The notes under the pieces are model-generated. The model saw nothing but the letters and a program-made list of their open reading frames with translations, was not told the DNA's origin and made no database searches. Positions 9,652 to 19,590 of a stretch of 64,000 nt of DNA are shown here, in pieces. Both the position numbers and the translations under genes were made by a program. The DNA comes from Clostridia bacterium (lineage in GTDB: Bacteria > Bacillota > Clostridia > Lachnospirales > Lachnospiraceae), in assembly GCA_910574475.1 (NCBI GenBank), contig CAJTAT010000003.1:248001-312000 (forward strand), read 5' to 3'. The stretch's first letter is position 1; every line of letters starts with the position of its first letter.

Positions 9652-9695
9652 AAAACCGCTGTAAACCCTTAAAGTTTGGTATTTACAGCGGTTTT
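9652..9695 (-). terminator. Terminator after leuD
   Basis: Perfect 14-bp inverted repeat AAAACCGCTGTAAA / TTTACAGCGGTTTT with a 16-nt loop, beginning 9 nt after the leuD stop. The minus-strand 3' side continues TTTTATATG. Confidence 0.8.
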
Positions 9696-9703
9696 CGTTC
9701 TCT

Positions 9704-10189
9704 CTACTTCTCATTAATATAGTTAATCAGTCCTTCTGCCCGAATAATCTTCTGCATAAACTCAGGAAAGGCCTGCCCCTGGTATTCCCTTCCTGTGGTA
9801 CGATTAAAAATTTTACCACTGTCAAAATCTACCTCTACCTGATCGCCGTCTTTAATATCCTGAGCAGCCTCTGTACATTCAATAATGGGAAGTCCAATAT
9901 TGATAGCATTTCGGTAGAAGATCCGGGCAAATGTCTCTGCAATCACACAGGAGACGCCAGACACCTTAATGACTAAGGGCGCGTGCTCTCTGGAAGAACC
10001 GCAGCCGAAGTTCTTATTGGCTACCATAATATCTCCTGGCTGTACTTTGTGAATAAATTCTTTGTCAATATCCTCCATGCAGTGCTCTGCCAGCTCCTTT
10101 GGGTCTGCAATGGCCAGATATCTGGCTGGAATAATGACATCTGTATCTACATTATCTCCATATTTAAAAACTCTTCCTTTTGCTTGCAT
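9704..10189 (-). CDS. leuD: 3-isopropylmalate dehydratase small subunit
   Basis: 161-residue subunit that, with LeuC, isomerises 2-isopropylmalate to 3-isopropylmalate in leucine biosynthesis. The short form (about 160 residues) is typical of anaerobes and archaea. Diagnostic motifs are [15 protein letters not shown] near the N-terminus and [12 protein letters not shown] for substrate recognition. It lies 41 nt downstream of leuC, and the gap carries a copy of the short dispersed repeat described at 10201. Confidence 0.95.
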   Translation of the reverse strand: MQAKGRVFKYGDNVDTDVIIPARYLAIADPKELAEHCMEDIDKEFIHKVQPGDIMVANKNFGCGSSREHAPLVIKVSGVSCVIAETFARIFYRNAINIGLPIIECTEAAQDIKDGDQVEVDFDSGKIFNRTTGREYQGQAFPEFMQKIIRAEGLINYINEK

Positions 10190-10200
10190 CTTAATCCTCC

Positions 10201-10231
10201 TATTTTAGTAGTGCTTCGGCTCTTCGCTGTT
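10201..10231 (-). repeat. Dispersed Shine-Dalgarno-proximal repeat, copy 1 (leuC-leuD gap)
   Basis: Minus strand AACAGCGAAGAGCCGAAGCA followed by an A/T-rich link into the leuD ribosome site AGGAGG. It shares AACAGCGAAG and a (G/C)CGAAGC core with copies at 19591, 34481, 40194, 40287 and 51997. The leuC stop codon lies at its edge. Confidence 0.5.
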
Positions 10232-11499
10232 TATAGTCCAAGCTCTGCCGGAGCAGAGATTTTGCCGGTTACTGCGCTGGCAGCCGCTACTGCCGGGCTT
10301 GCAAGATAAACCTCAGAGTCTACATGACCCATTCGCCCCACAAAGTTCCGGTTGGTGGTGGATACGCATCGCTCGCCTGCAGCCAGGATTCCCATATAGC
10401 CGCCCAGGCAAGGTCCGCAGGTGGGTGTGCTCACGGCTGCCCCTGCTTCAACGAAAATCTTTAAGAGTCCCTCCTCCATAGCGTCCATATAAATCTTCTG
10501 GGTTCCGGGGATTACGATACAGCGAAGGCCTTTTTTCACTTTTCTGCCTTTCAGGATTTCGGCAGCGGCCCTCAAATCATCCATACGCCCGTTGGTACAG
10601 GAGCCAATCACCACCTGATCTATGGTTACTTCCTCTGGGATCTCATCCACTGTCTTTGTGTTCTCTGGCAGATGTGGAAATGCCACTGTTGATTTCAGGG
10701 TGCTTAGATCAATGGTATATTCTGCATCATACTCTGCATCTTTATCAGCCTCATAAACCTTGTATTCTCTTGTGGAATGTTCCTTCATGTAGGCAATGGC
10801 AAGATCATCTACAGGGAAGATACCATTTTTTCCGCCTGCTTCAATGGCCATATTTGCTATGGTAAAGCGATCATCCATAGTAAGGTTCTTGATTCCCTCT
10901 CCCACAAATTCCATGGATTTGTAGAGAGCTCCATCCACGCCAATCAAGCCGATAATATGCAGAATCACATCCTTACCGCTAACCCATTTGGAAGGCTTTC
11001 CAACTACATGAAACTTAATGGCTGAAGGTACTTTGAACCAGGCCTTACCTGTAGACATTCCAGCCGCCATGTCTGTACTTCCCACACCTGTGGAGAAGGC
11101 TCCCAGAGCGCCGTATGTACAGGTATGAGAGTCAGCTCCGATAATACAGTCTCCCGCTACTGTCAGACCTTTCTCCGGCAGCAGGGCATGCTCAATACCC
11201 ATCTCTCCCACATCAAAATAATTCGTCACCTCATGTTTGCAGGCAAATTCCCGCACGCACTTGCAGTTCTCAGCAGACTTAATGTCTTTATTGGGTATAA
11301 AATGGTCCATTACTAACGCTATTTTATCCTTATGAAATACTTCCTGGCTATTTAGCTTCTCCATCTCACGGATGGCTACTGGAGTGGTGATATCATTCCC
11401 CAATACCAGATCTAAATTGGCCTCAATCAGCTGTCCGGCCTTTACCTCTGAAAGTCCTGCGTGAGCCGCCAGGATCTTCTGTGTCATTGTCATTCCCAT
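10231..11499 (-). CDS. leuC: 3-isopropylmalate dehydratase large subunit
   Basis: 422-residue aconitase-family subunit carrying the [4Fe-4S] cluster. Cluster cysteines are visible in VIGSCTNGR and in [29 protein letters not shown] is the aconitase signature. The 420-residue length matches the LeuC/HacA type that pairs with the short LeuD. The start ATG at 11499 lies 8 nt after GAGGAGGAG; two more in-frame ATGs follow within 12 bases. The leader contains a short reading frame and a hairpin. leuA and leuB are not in the window. Confidence 0.95.
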   Translation of the reverse strand: MGMTMTQKILAAHAGLSEVKAGQLIEANLDLVLGNDITTPVAIREMEKLNSQEVFHKDKIALVMDHFIPNKDIKSAENCKCVREFACKHEVTNYFDVGEMGIEHALLPEKGLTVAGDCIIGADSHTCTYGALGAFSTGVGSTDMAAGMSTGKAWFKVPSAIKFHVVGKPSKWVSGKDVILHIIGLIGVDGALYKSMEFVGEGIKNLTMDDRFTIANMAIEAGGKNGIFPVDDLAIAYMKEHSTREYKVYEADKDAEYDAEYTIDLSTLKSTVAFPHLPENTKTVDEIPEEVTIDQVVIGSCTNGRMDDLRAAAEILKGRKVKKGLRCIVIPGTQKIYMDAMEEGLLKIFVEAGAAVSTPTCGPCLGGYMGILAAGERCVSTTNRNFVGRMGHVDSEVYLASPAVAAASAVTGKISAPAELGL

Positions 11500-11550
11500 T
11501 CCTGATACTCCTCCTCATATTTACTTTCTAAATTCCCACGACCAACGCAC

Positions 11551-11580
11551 CTAGCAGTCGCGCTTACGTGGATGATTCAT
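11551..11580 (-). CDS. Putative 9-residue leader peptide upstream of leuC
   Basis: ATG at 11580 behind AGAAGG (spacing about 7) encodes MNHPRKRDC and a stop. It starts about 17 nt after a predicted transcription start, as for attenuator leader peptides, but holds no leucine codons. Its 3' half overlaps a hairpin with stems CCACG/CGTGG and AGCGC/GCGTT. It is too short for coding statistics. Confidence 0.35.
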   Translation of the reverse strand: MNHPRKRDC

Positions 11581-11603
11581 TGCTTTTCCTTCTATCATGA
11601 ATG

Positions 11604-11609
11604 ATTGTA
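11604..11609 (-). promoter_or_regulatory. -10 box of the leuCD promoter
   Basis: TACAAT on the minus strand within a very AT-rich stretch (11600-11690); the -35 is weak (TTTTAA/TTAATT). The rest of the 259-nt gap between leuC and the lipase gene holds the leader peptide and hairpin at 11539-11573 and nothing else I can name. Confidence 0.5.
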
Positions 11610-11758
11610 CCATAATTATTAATATAATTAAAATATATATTATAAATATTTAATATAAGTATAACTTATAATATTTCATCCCGAGTTAGGCATTAGCCGA
11701 TTCCTTTTGCAGTATCTGAACCCATAACTTCTCAAAAAATTCATCTGCTCGTCCATAG

Positions 11759-13195
11759 CTAAAATCCCCGTTCTTTCAACTTGGCCACAATCTGCACATA
11801 TACTTCCACCACATCAAACCCTTTATAATCTTGTCGTTTTAGATCAATCATATCTCCATGAGAAATCCCCCGCATATGTTGGTTGGAAAAAACGCCCTGA
11901 AATTCTCCCCATTTTGCAGACTCTGTACTGACCAGTCCGTCATTATCCCCCTCCAAAGGTTTAATCATGCACCAGGGAATACTAAGCAGCAGATGGCTCC
12001 ACGGATATTTCATTTTTGAAGCATAGCTTTGATAGTACACACCTTTCACATCTGGAGTCTCCCTGTTAAACCTGTAACTGGCCTCTGTGGAAAATTGATG
12101 AGTTGCCGTATAGAAATCAGGATTTTGATCCCCCAATTTTCCAAACGTGTGATCAAAACAGCGGGCAACCAAACGGTAAAGTCCCTCTGGAAGTCGGCAA
12201 GCATAATCTACAAAACGGCAACCTCTGTGAGGCGTGCTCATGGTGGTCAATGATGCCACATAAGGCGCCATTTTCAAAGTGGAAATAGCGTAACGAGCAT
12301 CCAGTCCCCCTTTCGAATGAGCGATAATATTTACTTTTGGAGCCCCTGTCTCTTCCATAATCTGGTAAATTCTCGTTCGAATATCTTCTCCATTATATGC
12401 AATAGTTCCAAAAGCCTCCTGGTTGCCATAATGGACAGAAGCACCATTTCGCATCAGTTCTGAAGGAATTCTGCCCCAGTAATTAAAATATCGCAGATCC
12501 CGGAAGCCTACGCCATGAACCATCAAAAGAGGATAACGGGTCTTACAGAGTTCAGAATCAATCCTCAAATCCCGTAGACGCACTTTTTCCCGTTCAAAAT
12601 CATACTCCTCATAAACCAAGCGACATGCGTAGAGAAGCACAAAAAGATTGACAAGAGGAATCCACATGGTAAGAAGCATCACAAGGCGACGGGCAATGCT
12701 TAAGCGACGGGAGGTAAAAAAAATTCGCACAGCTCCCACTGCCACCAGAAGAAAGCCCCCAATTACTGCCACAATTCCATTTGCAATCAAAACTCCAAGA
12801 CTAAAATCATATGGCCCCGCTTTGCGTATATAAAATAGTATAAAAATAAATAGTTGTGCTGTCATGCCATACAGGCCATAGTAAACTAATCTTTGTCCTC
12901 CTATCATCATACGGACACGAAGCCCCGTTTTCACACGGTCGAAAACAGGCATCACAAGAAGCCAAAGATAAATTCCCCCAAAACTTATTCCCAGCAAGCT
13001 AAAGCATACAGCCAGAACAGCAAGAGAGCCTCCGTCTGCTGTAAATCTCTGTCTGATACAGTCAAACAGCAAGATAACATTTAACATACACGGTAGAAAT
13101 AATGCCCAAACACAACACTTAATAATCTTTTTCACAATAATTTCATCTATCCTTGTCACAATATATTCGCTGCAGTCTTCTACTTTAAGTTTCAA
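11759..13195 (-). CDS. Membrane-anchored alpha/beta-hydrolase (lipase-like)
   Basis: 478-residue protein with a membrane N-terminal half (about five hydrophobic segments between residues 25 and 195) and a C-terminal lipase domain from about 220. The oxyanion region is MVHGVGFRD, the nucleophile Ser is in AHSKGG, the acid is probably in EGDNDGLVS, and the catalytic His in GISHGDM, so the triad looks complete. The domain resembles triacylglycerol lipases and acyl-transferring hydrolases; the substrate is unknown. The membrane half presumably places the hydrolase at the cytoplasmic membrane. The start is TTG at 13195 with a weak AGG site, so the N-terminus is uncertain. Confidence 0.8.
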   Translation of the reverse strand: MKLKVEDCSEYIVTRIDEIIVKKIIKCCVWALFLPCMLNVILLFDCIRQRFTADGGSLAVLAVCFSLLGISFGGIYLWLLVMPVFDRVKTGLRVRMMIGGQRLVYYGLYGMTAQLFIFILFYIRKAGPYDFSLGVLIANGIVAVIGGFLLVAVGAVRIFFTSRRLSIARRLVMLLTMWIPLVNLFVLLYACRLVYEEYDFEREKVRLRDLRIDSELCKTRYPLLMVHGVGFRDLRYFNYWGRIPSELMRNGASVHYGNQEAFGTIAYNGEDIRTRIYQIMEETGAPKVNIIAHSKGGLDARYAISTLKMAPYVASLTTMSTPHRGCRFVDYACRLPEGLYRLVARCFDHTFGKLGDQNPDFYTATHQFSTEASYRFNRETPDVKGVYYQSYASKMKYPWSHLLLSIPWCMIKPLEGDNDGLVSTESAKWGEFQGVFSNQHMRGISHGDMIDLKRQDYKGFDVVEVYVQIVAKLKERGF

Positions 13196-13250
13196 TACAA
13201 CCTGAACAGTTGCCTTCAGTTGAAAAAGCAGTCTGTGAAAAGTACAATGA

Positions 13251-13284
13251 GAGACTGCTGTTCTAAAGACAAAACAGCAGTCTC
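13251..13284 (-). terminator. Terminator after the hemerythrin/REC gene
   Basis: Perfect 12-bp inverted repeat GAGACTGCTGTT / AACAGCAGTCTC with a 10-nt loop, 79 nt after the stop at 13363. The T-tract is weak on both strands. Confidence 0.65.
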
Positions 13285-13362
13285 TTTATCGTACTACTTA
13301 CCTTTAGTATACAAAGGGACACACGGTTCTTTGTTCACTGAGGGTATACTATTTATAAGTTG

Positions 13363-14721
13363 TCAAGCTTTTGTCTTTGCAAAGAAAGCGTCAATTTCCT
13401 TCTTAATATCCGCTGGTTTTGAATTCTTTAGCAAATAGCCTGCCGGCTTTAAGGGCATGACCTTAATCATCGTATCTGTATCTCTTCTTCCCGTCAGAAA
13501 AATAACTGGAAGCTCCGAAAATGCCTTCTCTGAACGAAGCATTTCTAAGGTCTGTCTTCCATCACAGACTGGCATTTCATAATCAAGCAGAACTAGATCT
13601 GGTCTGTTCAGAGTAATCGTTCGAATAGCCGCCACACCAGACTCAGCCACTGCCACCTCATAATCCTCACCCAACAGCTGCTTGATTCCTTCACGTATGG
13701 TCATAGAATCATCTACTATAAGCACTTTTTTCTTTGAATTTGTGTTCTCCTGCTTTTCCCGTTCCATAAGATATTTTTCTACTTCATCCATGGCATTTTC
13801 ATGCTCAATTGGAGTTCCCACACCATTTTGAAGCAAATGAGGAGCAATCTCACAATAGGAAAAATACCCTGCCCCTGTATTAAATAAGAGGCTTATTTGG
13901 AGTGTCTCACTTTCAAACACTTTTTGGAATTCTTCATAAGAAAGAAGGTTCTCTTCTTGTAGCTCATGGCCTTCCATTTCTGGGAAATGTTCCATAACAC
14001 GTCCTACAAACTGGCGCGCTGTATATCTTGCCGCATGGACAAGCATGTTATCTAACTTGTTCGTCTGGATACCTAAAATTTTTCCAACTGTGTTGATCAG
14101 GAGCTTTTCCTCAAATACCAGTATAATCTCCTGCCTTTTTTCATCCTCCTTTGTCCCATAAGCCAGACGGTAATATACCCCTCTTCCAAACTTTTCTCCA
14201 CTGTAAGCATCACTGATCATTTGGGATTCCAGATGAAACATATCAAACAATAGCTGAACAATCACTTTTTTCATTGCCGTAATCTCTTCTCCCGGCAAAA
14301 GATTCTCCCATTTTCTTATACACTTTCCTGTAATCGATTGGTCTTCCGTTAAGGTGTGTCCAATCAACCATCCGGCGCAAACACCCAGAAAGTGCTCCAT
14401 TGCGTCTTGAGAATAATTTGTCTGTTCCAATTCCTGTTCCAGTGCCGGAAGTGTATTTTCCCGAAATCCCTTATGGATCCTTCTGTGCTGTTCAACTCCA
14501 TCATAATGAATCGACATCATATAGGCTTCTTCATCTGCAAAATGTTTCATTGCATGTCCTTTAAAGAACTTAATTCCTTCCTGACATGCCCACTGACTGT
14601 TCTTTTCTTCCTCTTTCAATGCAAAAAGCTTGTTTATAATTTTAAAAAGTCTTTGGTGTTCTTTATCAATGACTTCTACTCCGATATTAAGTTCATCCCG
14701 CCATACAAATTGGGTATCCAT
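13363..14721 (-). CDS. Hemerythrin - CheX-like - response regulator receiver protein
   Basis: 452-residue three-part protein. Residues 7-130 form a bacteriohemerythrin domain with all expected di-iron ligands: H22, H60, E64, H79, H83, H122 and D127. Residues about 150-315 form a domain that may be a CheC/CheX-like fold (tentative). Residues about 330-452 form a receiver domain with the acidic pair DD, phosphoacceptor Asp in LVLLDYEMP and Lys in GYLLKNSKP. It has no DNA-binding or other output domain. A role in oxygen- or redox-dependent signalling, perhaps chemotaxis, is inferred. The ATG at 14721 behind AAAGGAGG is chosen over an upstream TTG at 14787 that lacks a site. Confidence 0.85.
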   Translation of the reverse strand: MDTQFVWRDELNIGVEVIDKEHQRLFKIINKLFALKEEEKNSQWACQEGIKFFKGHAMKHFADEEAYMMSIHYDGVEQHRRIHKGFRENTLPALEQELEQTNYSQDAMEHFLGVCAGWLIGHTLTEDQSITGKCIRKWENLLPGEEITAMKKVIVQLLFDMFHLESQMISDAYSGEKFGRGVYYRLAYGTKEDEKRQEIILVFEEKLLINTVGKILGIQTNKLDNMLVHAARYTARQFVGRVMEHFPEMEGHELQEENLLSYEEFQKVFESETLQISLLFNTGAGYFSYCEIAPHLLQNGVGTPIEHENAMDEVEKYLMEREKQENTNSKKKVLIVDDSMTIREGIKQLLGEDYEVAVAESGVAAIRTITLNRPDLVLLDYEMPVCDGRQTLEMLRSEKAFSELPVIFLTGRRDTDTMIKVMPLKPAGYLLKNSKPADIKKEIDAFFAKTKA

Positions 14722-14816
14722 CTTAAATCCTCCTTTACTACAGATAAAATATACCTTGCTATCTATTATACCACAGTATATTGGCAATGCAATCCAATTG
14801 TTTAAAATTTAGATGA

Positions 14817-14849
14817 AGAGACATTCAAAATTTCCTTTTGAATGTCTCT
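14817..14849 (-). terminator. Terminator after ilvC
   Basis: Perfect 14-bp inverted repeat AGAGACATTCAAAA / TTTTGAATGTCTCT with a 5-nt loop, 49 nt after the ilvC stop and upstream of the hemerythrin gene. Confidence 0.75.
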
Positions 14850-14897
14850 TCAAAATCTTGGATACTATATTGTATGTTGTATGTTGTATCTGTGCTT

Positions 14898-15932
<1,035 letters not shown>

Positions 15933-15950
15933 TTATTTTTATAGCTATAA

Positions 15951-15979
15951 GCAGAGCGTTCATGAGAAACCCGCTCTGC
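15951..15979 (-). other. Hairpin in the ilvN-ilvC gap
   Basis: Perfect 8-bp stem GCAGAGCG / CGCTCTGC with a 13-nt loop, about 37 nt upstream of the ilvC start. No T-run follows on the minus strand, so it is more likely an mRNA processing or stability element than a terminator. Confidence 0.4.
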
Positions 15980-16040
15980 GGACTATACCAAATCATGTCA
16001 CTGTTCACTTCGTTCTCAGTAATCAAATGATACTTTGTCA

Positions 16041-16574
16041 TCAACTGAAATCGTAATCCATCAGCCTGCCTTCCTCATCATAGATCTTCACATCAAAGGT
16101 TCCTCTGGAGAGTCCTGTAATTCCAGTTCTTGCAAGCTCCAGAACCTCATAACCACTCAGAAGGTCAATAAAAGCTTCTATTTTTGACTGGTTGCCAGTC
16201 AGCTCAATCAGTAGGGATTCTCTTGCTACATCCACAATCTTAGCACGGAAAATATTTGCCACAGAGATCACAGACTGGCGGTTCTCCTCATTCACTTTCA
16301 GCTTAATCATCACTAATTCCCGGCAAATAGAGCTTTCTGGATCTAACCGCTTAATATCAAGCACATCTACCAGCTTATTCAATTGCTTTTCTATCTGATC
16401 CAGAATAATTTCATCACCTTTGGCAACTACTGTGGCCCGTGAAAAACGTTGATCTGCTGTCACACCTACTGTCAAACTGTCAATATTATAGCCACGTCTG
16501 CTGAATAAGCCAGCGATTCGGCTCAGCACGCCAGAAGTATTGTCTACTAAAATAGAAAAAACTACTCGTCTCAT
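16041..16574 (-). CDS. ilvN: Acetolactate synthase small (regulatory) subunit
   Basis: 177-residue regulatory subunit that confers valine feedback control on acetolactate synthase. The N-terminal ACT domain reads FSILVDNTSGVLSRIAGLFS and RRGYNIDSLTVG; the C-terminal half carries the second ACT-like domain. The start is ATG at 16574 behind AGAAGGG. A longer frame back to TTG 16667 exists, but that TTG is the -35 of a perfect promoter, so the extension is not translated. The catalytic subunit gene ilvB is not in the window. Confidence 0.93.
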   Translation of the reverse strand: MRRVVFSILVDNTSGVLSRIAGLFSRRGYNIDSLTVGVTADQRFSRATVVAKGDEIILDQIEKQLNKLVDVLDIKRLDPESSICRELVMIKLKVNEENRQSVISVANIFRAKIVDVARESLLIELTGNQSKIEAFIDLLSGYEVLELARTGITGLSRGTFDVKIYDEEGRLMDYDFS

Positions 16575-16638
16575 GTCAAACACCCTTCTTTTTTCTGCCT
16601 CTCTGGACATTCCATATAATTTGTAAATCGTTCTTTTG

Positions 16639-16667
16639 ATTTTATCAAGTTCTTCCTGCCTTGTCAA
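16639..16667 (-). promoter_or_regulatory. Promoter of ilvN-ilvC
   Basis: TTGACA (16662-16667), 17 bp, TAAAAT (16639-16644) on the minus strand, predicting transcription from about 16632 and a leader of about 58 nt before the ilvN ATG. Confidence 0.85.
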
Positions 16668-16688
16668 TTCGTACTGAATATAAATGTG

Positions 16689-17483
16689 TCACGTAAGCAT
16701 CATCCGATCATTGGCAAACTCTCCACCGCTGACCTGTTCAAATTTCGCAAGAAGATCCGCAACTTTCAGCTTTTTCTTTTCCTCACCAGATACATCGAAA
16801 ATAATATTTCCTTCATACATCATAATCAGGCGATTTCCGTGGGCAATGGCATCCTTCATATTATGAGTAATCATCAGTGTAGTCAAATTATCACGTCCAA
16901 CAATTCGATCGGTAGCGTCCAGCACTTTGGCTGCCGTCTTAGGATCCAAAGCTGCTGTGTGCTCATCTAAAAGCAATAGTTTAGGCTTTTTTAGGGTAGC
17001 CATCAAGAGCGTCAAAGCCTGACGCTGTCCACCAGAGAGCAGGCCTACTTTGCTTGTCATTCGCTCTTCCAGCCCCAGGTCCAGTACTTTCAGCTTTTCG
17101 TGATACATTTCTCGCTCTGCTTTCGTAATCCCTGATTTTAAGAAGCGGAAAGTTCCTCTCCTGGATGCCAGAGCCAGGTTTTCCTGAATCTGCATATTGG
17201 CTGCCGTTCCCGTCATAGGATCCTGGAATACACGTCCCAGGTAGGCTGCACGCTTATGTTCCGGCAGCTTTGTCACATCCACGCCATCAATGAAAATGTT
17301 TCCCTCATCCACAGGCCACACCCCAGCCACTGCATTGAGCATGGTAGATTTTCCTGCACCATTGCCGCCGATAACTGTTACAAAATCCCCTTCTTTCAAC
17401 TCCAAAGTCAATCCTTGCAGTGCAGTCTTTTCATTTACTGTTCCTACATTGAACGTCTTCCAGATATTGTTCACCTTAAGCAT
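16689..17483 (-). CDS. ABC importer ATP-binding protein, TrpZ-like
   Basis: 264-residue ATPase with Walker A GGNGAGKST (about 38-46), signature LLSGGQRQA, Walker B LLLLDEHTAALD and switch His in LMITHNM. The Asp-Glu-His (DEHTAALD) variant is characteristic of the transporter family that includes streptococcal TrpXYZ. It overlaps the permease stop by 8 nt and ends 22 nt before the ilvN promoter. Confidence 0.88.
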   Translation of the reverse strand: MLKVNNIWKTFNVGTVNEKTALQGLTLELKEGDFVTVIGGNGAGKSTMLNAVAGVWPVDEGNIFIDGVDVTKLPEHKRAAYLGRVFQDPMTGTAANMQIQENLALASRRGTFRFLKSGITKAEREMYHEKLKVLDLGLEERMTSKVGLLSGGQRQALTLLMATLKKPKLLLLDEHTAALDPKTAAKVLDATDRIVGRDNLTTLMITHNMKDAIAHGNRLIMMYEGNIIFDVSGEEKKKLKVADLLAKFEQVSGGEFANDRMMLT

Positions 17484-18411
17484 TGGCCACGCCTCCCCTC
17501 TTGACAGGCTTTGTAAAATACCTTCCTTTCAGATAGGGAACAGCCAGGAATACAGCCACTACAAGAGCTGAAATCAGCTTCATATCATTTGCATCCATAC
17601 CTGCTGAAATAACAGCCTGGTAAACCATCCAGTAAATAATCGCTCCCAAAACTACAGATAAAAGCTTGAAGGAAAAGTTTTTGCTGATTTTCCCAAAAAT
17701 CACCTGTCCGATAATAACAGCAGCCAGGCCAATTACAATTGCACCACGGCCTGCATTTACATCCGCAAAGCCCTGATACTGAGCTAAAAGTCCACTGGAA
17801 AGAGCCACAATGCCGTTGGACAGCATAAGACCTAAAACTTTTGTCACATTTGTATTGATACCCTGGGCCCTGGACATCTGCTCATTGCTGCCTGTGGCAC
17901 GAATGGAGCATCCAAGCTCTGTTCCAAAAAACCAATACAGGGCAGCAATAATTACCAGCACAAAAAGGGCTACTACAAAATTCGTATTTTGATAAAAAGG
18001 AACATCCCTAACCCACCGCAAAGATACAAGCTGGTCATATTTTCCGAAGGCCATTGCCTGATTGGCCTTTCCATCCATAATCCGCAAATTGATAGAGTAA
18101 AGCCCAAGCTGTGACAAAATACCGGCCAGAATTGCCGGAATTCCCATAACTGTATGAAAAATTCCCGTCACAAGACCAGCTAACATTCCCGCTGCGAAGG
18201 CTACCAACAGAGAAACGCCCACAGAGTGTCCGCTGGACATCATCATAATACAGACAGCTCCTCCTGTGGCCATAGTTCCATCTACAGTCAAATCTGCCAG
18301 ATCCAGCACCTTATAAGTAATATAAACGCCAATCGCCATGATTCCCCAGATCAATCCCTGGGCGCAGGCCCCTGGCAGAGCATTCATTAGGGCACTGATA
18401 AATTTCATCAT
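17476..18411 (-). CDS. ABC importer permease, TrpY-like
   Basis: 311-residue hydrophobic protein with about eight to nine membrane segments, from the branched-chain-permease-like group associated with ABC_sub_bind lipoproteins. It begins GACAQGLIWGIMAIGVYITYKVLDLADLT (split motif: GLIWGIMAIGVYITY then DLADLTVDG), the hallmark N-terminus of this group. It pairs with the ATPase and lipoprotein on either side. A terminator-like hairpin lies just upstream, which would lower its expression relative to the binding protein. Confidence 0.88.
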   Translation of the reverse strand: MMKFISALMNALPGACAQGLIWGIMAIGVYITYKVLDLADLTVDGTMATGGAVCIMMMSSGHSVGVSLLVAFAAGMLAGLVTGIFHTVMGIPAILAGILSQLGLYSINLRIMDGKANQAMAFGKYDQLVSLRWVRDVPFYQNTNFVVALFVLVIIAALYWFFGTELGCSIRATGSNEQMSRAQGINTNVTKVLGLMLSNGIVALSSGLLAQYQGFADVNAGRGAIVIGLAAVIIGQVIFGKISKNFSFKLLSVVLGAIIYWMVYQAVISAGMDANDMKLISALVVAVFLAVPYLKGRYFTKPVKRGGVANA

Positions 18412-18481
18412 ATCACATCCTCCTATTTATAAATTCCACTGCGCTTTCTCAAAAATGCACACAATCTTCATAAGTATAACA

Positions 18482-18520
18482 AAAAGCGGCAGAAAAGGAA
18501 AGACCCTTTTTGCCGCTTTT
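18482..18520 (-). terminator. Intra-operon terminator between binding protein and permease genes
   Basis: Stem AAAAGCGGCA / TGCCGCTTTT extended by AAAAGG/CCTTTT, followed on the minus strand by TTTTTGTTATACTT. It sits 27 nt after the lipoprotein stop; partial read-through would set a high binding protein to permease ratio. Confidence 0.75.
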
Positions 18521-18546
18521 ATTAACTTTTTGTGCTTTCTTTGGAC

Positions 18547-19584
18547 TTACTCTCCAATTGCTACATAATCATCTGGAACTGTAACATTTAAGGATTCGCA
18601 GAGCTCTTTGTTATACTTCTTTGTGAACTGAGGCGCGTACTCAATAGGCATGGTTGATATGTCAGACTCACCTTTCAGAATCTTTGCTGCCATCTTGCCT
18701 GTAGCCACACCCAGATCATAGTAGCTGATAGACAAGGTAGCCACGCCACAGCCTGCACAGATGCCTTCCTCTCCTGCAATAACAGGAACTCCAGCAGGTT
18801 CACACACATCTTTAATAATATTGGCATTGGATGCTGCCGTATTGTCTGTAGGAACATAAATCACATCGCTCTCGCTGGCAACTGTGGTGGTAACTGCCTG
18901 TAAATCATTGGAATCTGAAAAGGAGTACTGCTTACAGGTATAGCCAAGCTCTTCCAGATATGTCTGTACCGTATCCACCTGGTACTGGGAATTGGCCTCT
19001 GCGGAGCAGTAGAGCAATCCTACATTTTTTGCATCTGGAAACAGTTCATTCAACATAGCTGCCTGATCCTTCAGTGGAGCCAGATCAGAAGTACCAGAAA
19101 TATTGCCGCCTACTGTTCCATTAAAATTATCAATATCAAGGGCTACACCGTACTCTGTTACGGATGTTCCCAAAATGGGAATTGTGTCTGTTCCTGCTGC
19201 TGCCGACTGCAGGGCCGGAGTTGCATTTGCAAGAATCAAATCAACGTTATTGGATACAAACTGATTGATAATCGTAGAACAAGTTGCCGGATCACCAGAA
19301 GCATTTTGCTCATCAAAAGTAACCTGATCTCCAAGCTCCTCTTTCAGCGCTTCCATAAATCCTCTGGTTGCCTCATCTAGTGCCTCGTGCTGCATCAGCT
19401 GACAGATACCTACTGTATAGCCTTCGCCATCTGCAGGCTCTGCGTCTTCACTCTCTGCGGGAGCCTCACCCTGTGTCTGTTCTTCCTCTGCCGGAGCTGT
19501 TCCCGGCTCCTCACTTTTGCTGCCGCATGCTGCCATAGATACTGCCATGGTCAACACTAGCATCATCGCTAATAATTTTTTCAT
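18547..19584 (-). CDS. ABC importer substrate-binding lipoprotein, TrpX-like
   Basis: 345-residue lipoprotein. A signal peptide ends in lipobox VSMAACGS (Cys about 21), followed by an acidic Glu/Ala/Pro linker to about residue 50 and an ABC_sub_bind periplasmic-binding fold (two alpha/beta lobes). Family members carry tryptophan, tyrosine or other small ligands. There is no T-box or riboswitch in the 138-nt upstream gap, so regulation by Trp is not supported by sequence. It is the first gene of the three-gene importer. Confidence 0.9.
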   Translation of the reverse strand: MKKLLAMMLVLTMAVSMAACGSKSEEPGTAPAEEEQTQGEAPAESEDAEPADGEGYTVGICQLMQHEALDEATRGFMEALKEELGDQVTFDEQNASGDPATCSTIINQFVSNNVDLILANATPALQSAAAGTDTIPILGTSVTEYGVALDIDNFNGTVGGNISGTSDLAPLKDQAAMLNELFPDAKNVGLLYCSAEANSQYQVDTVQTYLEELGYTCKQYSFSDSNDLQAVTTTVASESDVIYVPTDNTAASNANIIKDVCEPAGVPVIAGEEGICAGCGVATLSISYYDLGVATGKMAAKILKGESDISTMPIEYAPQFTKKYNKELCESLNVTVPDDYVAIGE

Positions 19585-19590
19585 ACTTTT

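Noticed and set aside
11690-11758. Possible C-terminal remnant of a regulator (frame reading ADEFFEKLWVQILQKES) between the lipase and leuC
   Set aside because: Only about 25 codons, no motif, and overlapping the lipase end; too little to call a pseudogene.
16574-16620. Short frame MECPERQKKEGCLT ending on the ilvN start codon
   Set aside because: It has no ribosome site and non-attenuator codon content; probably chance.
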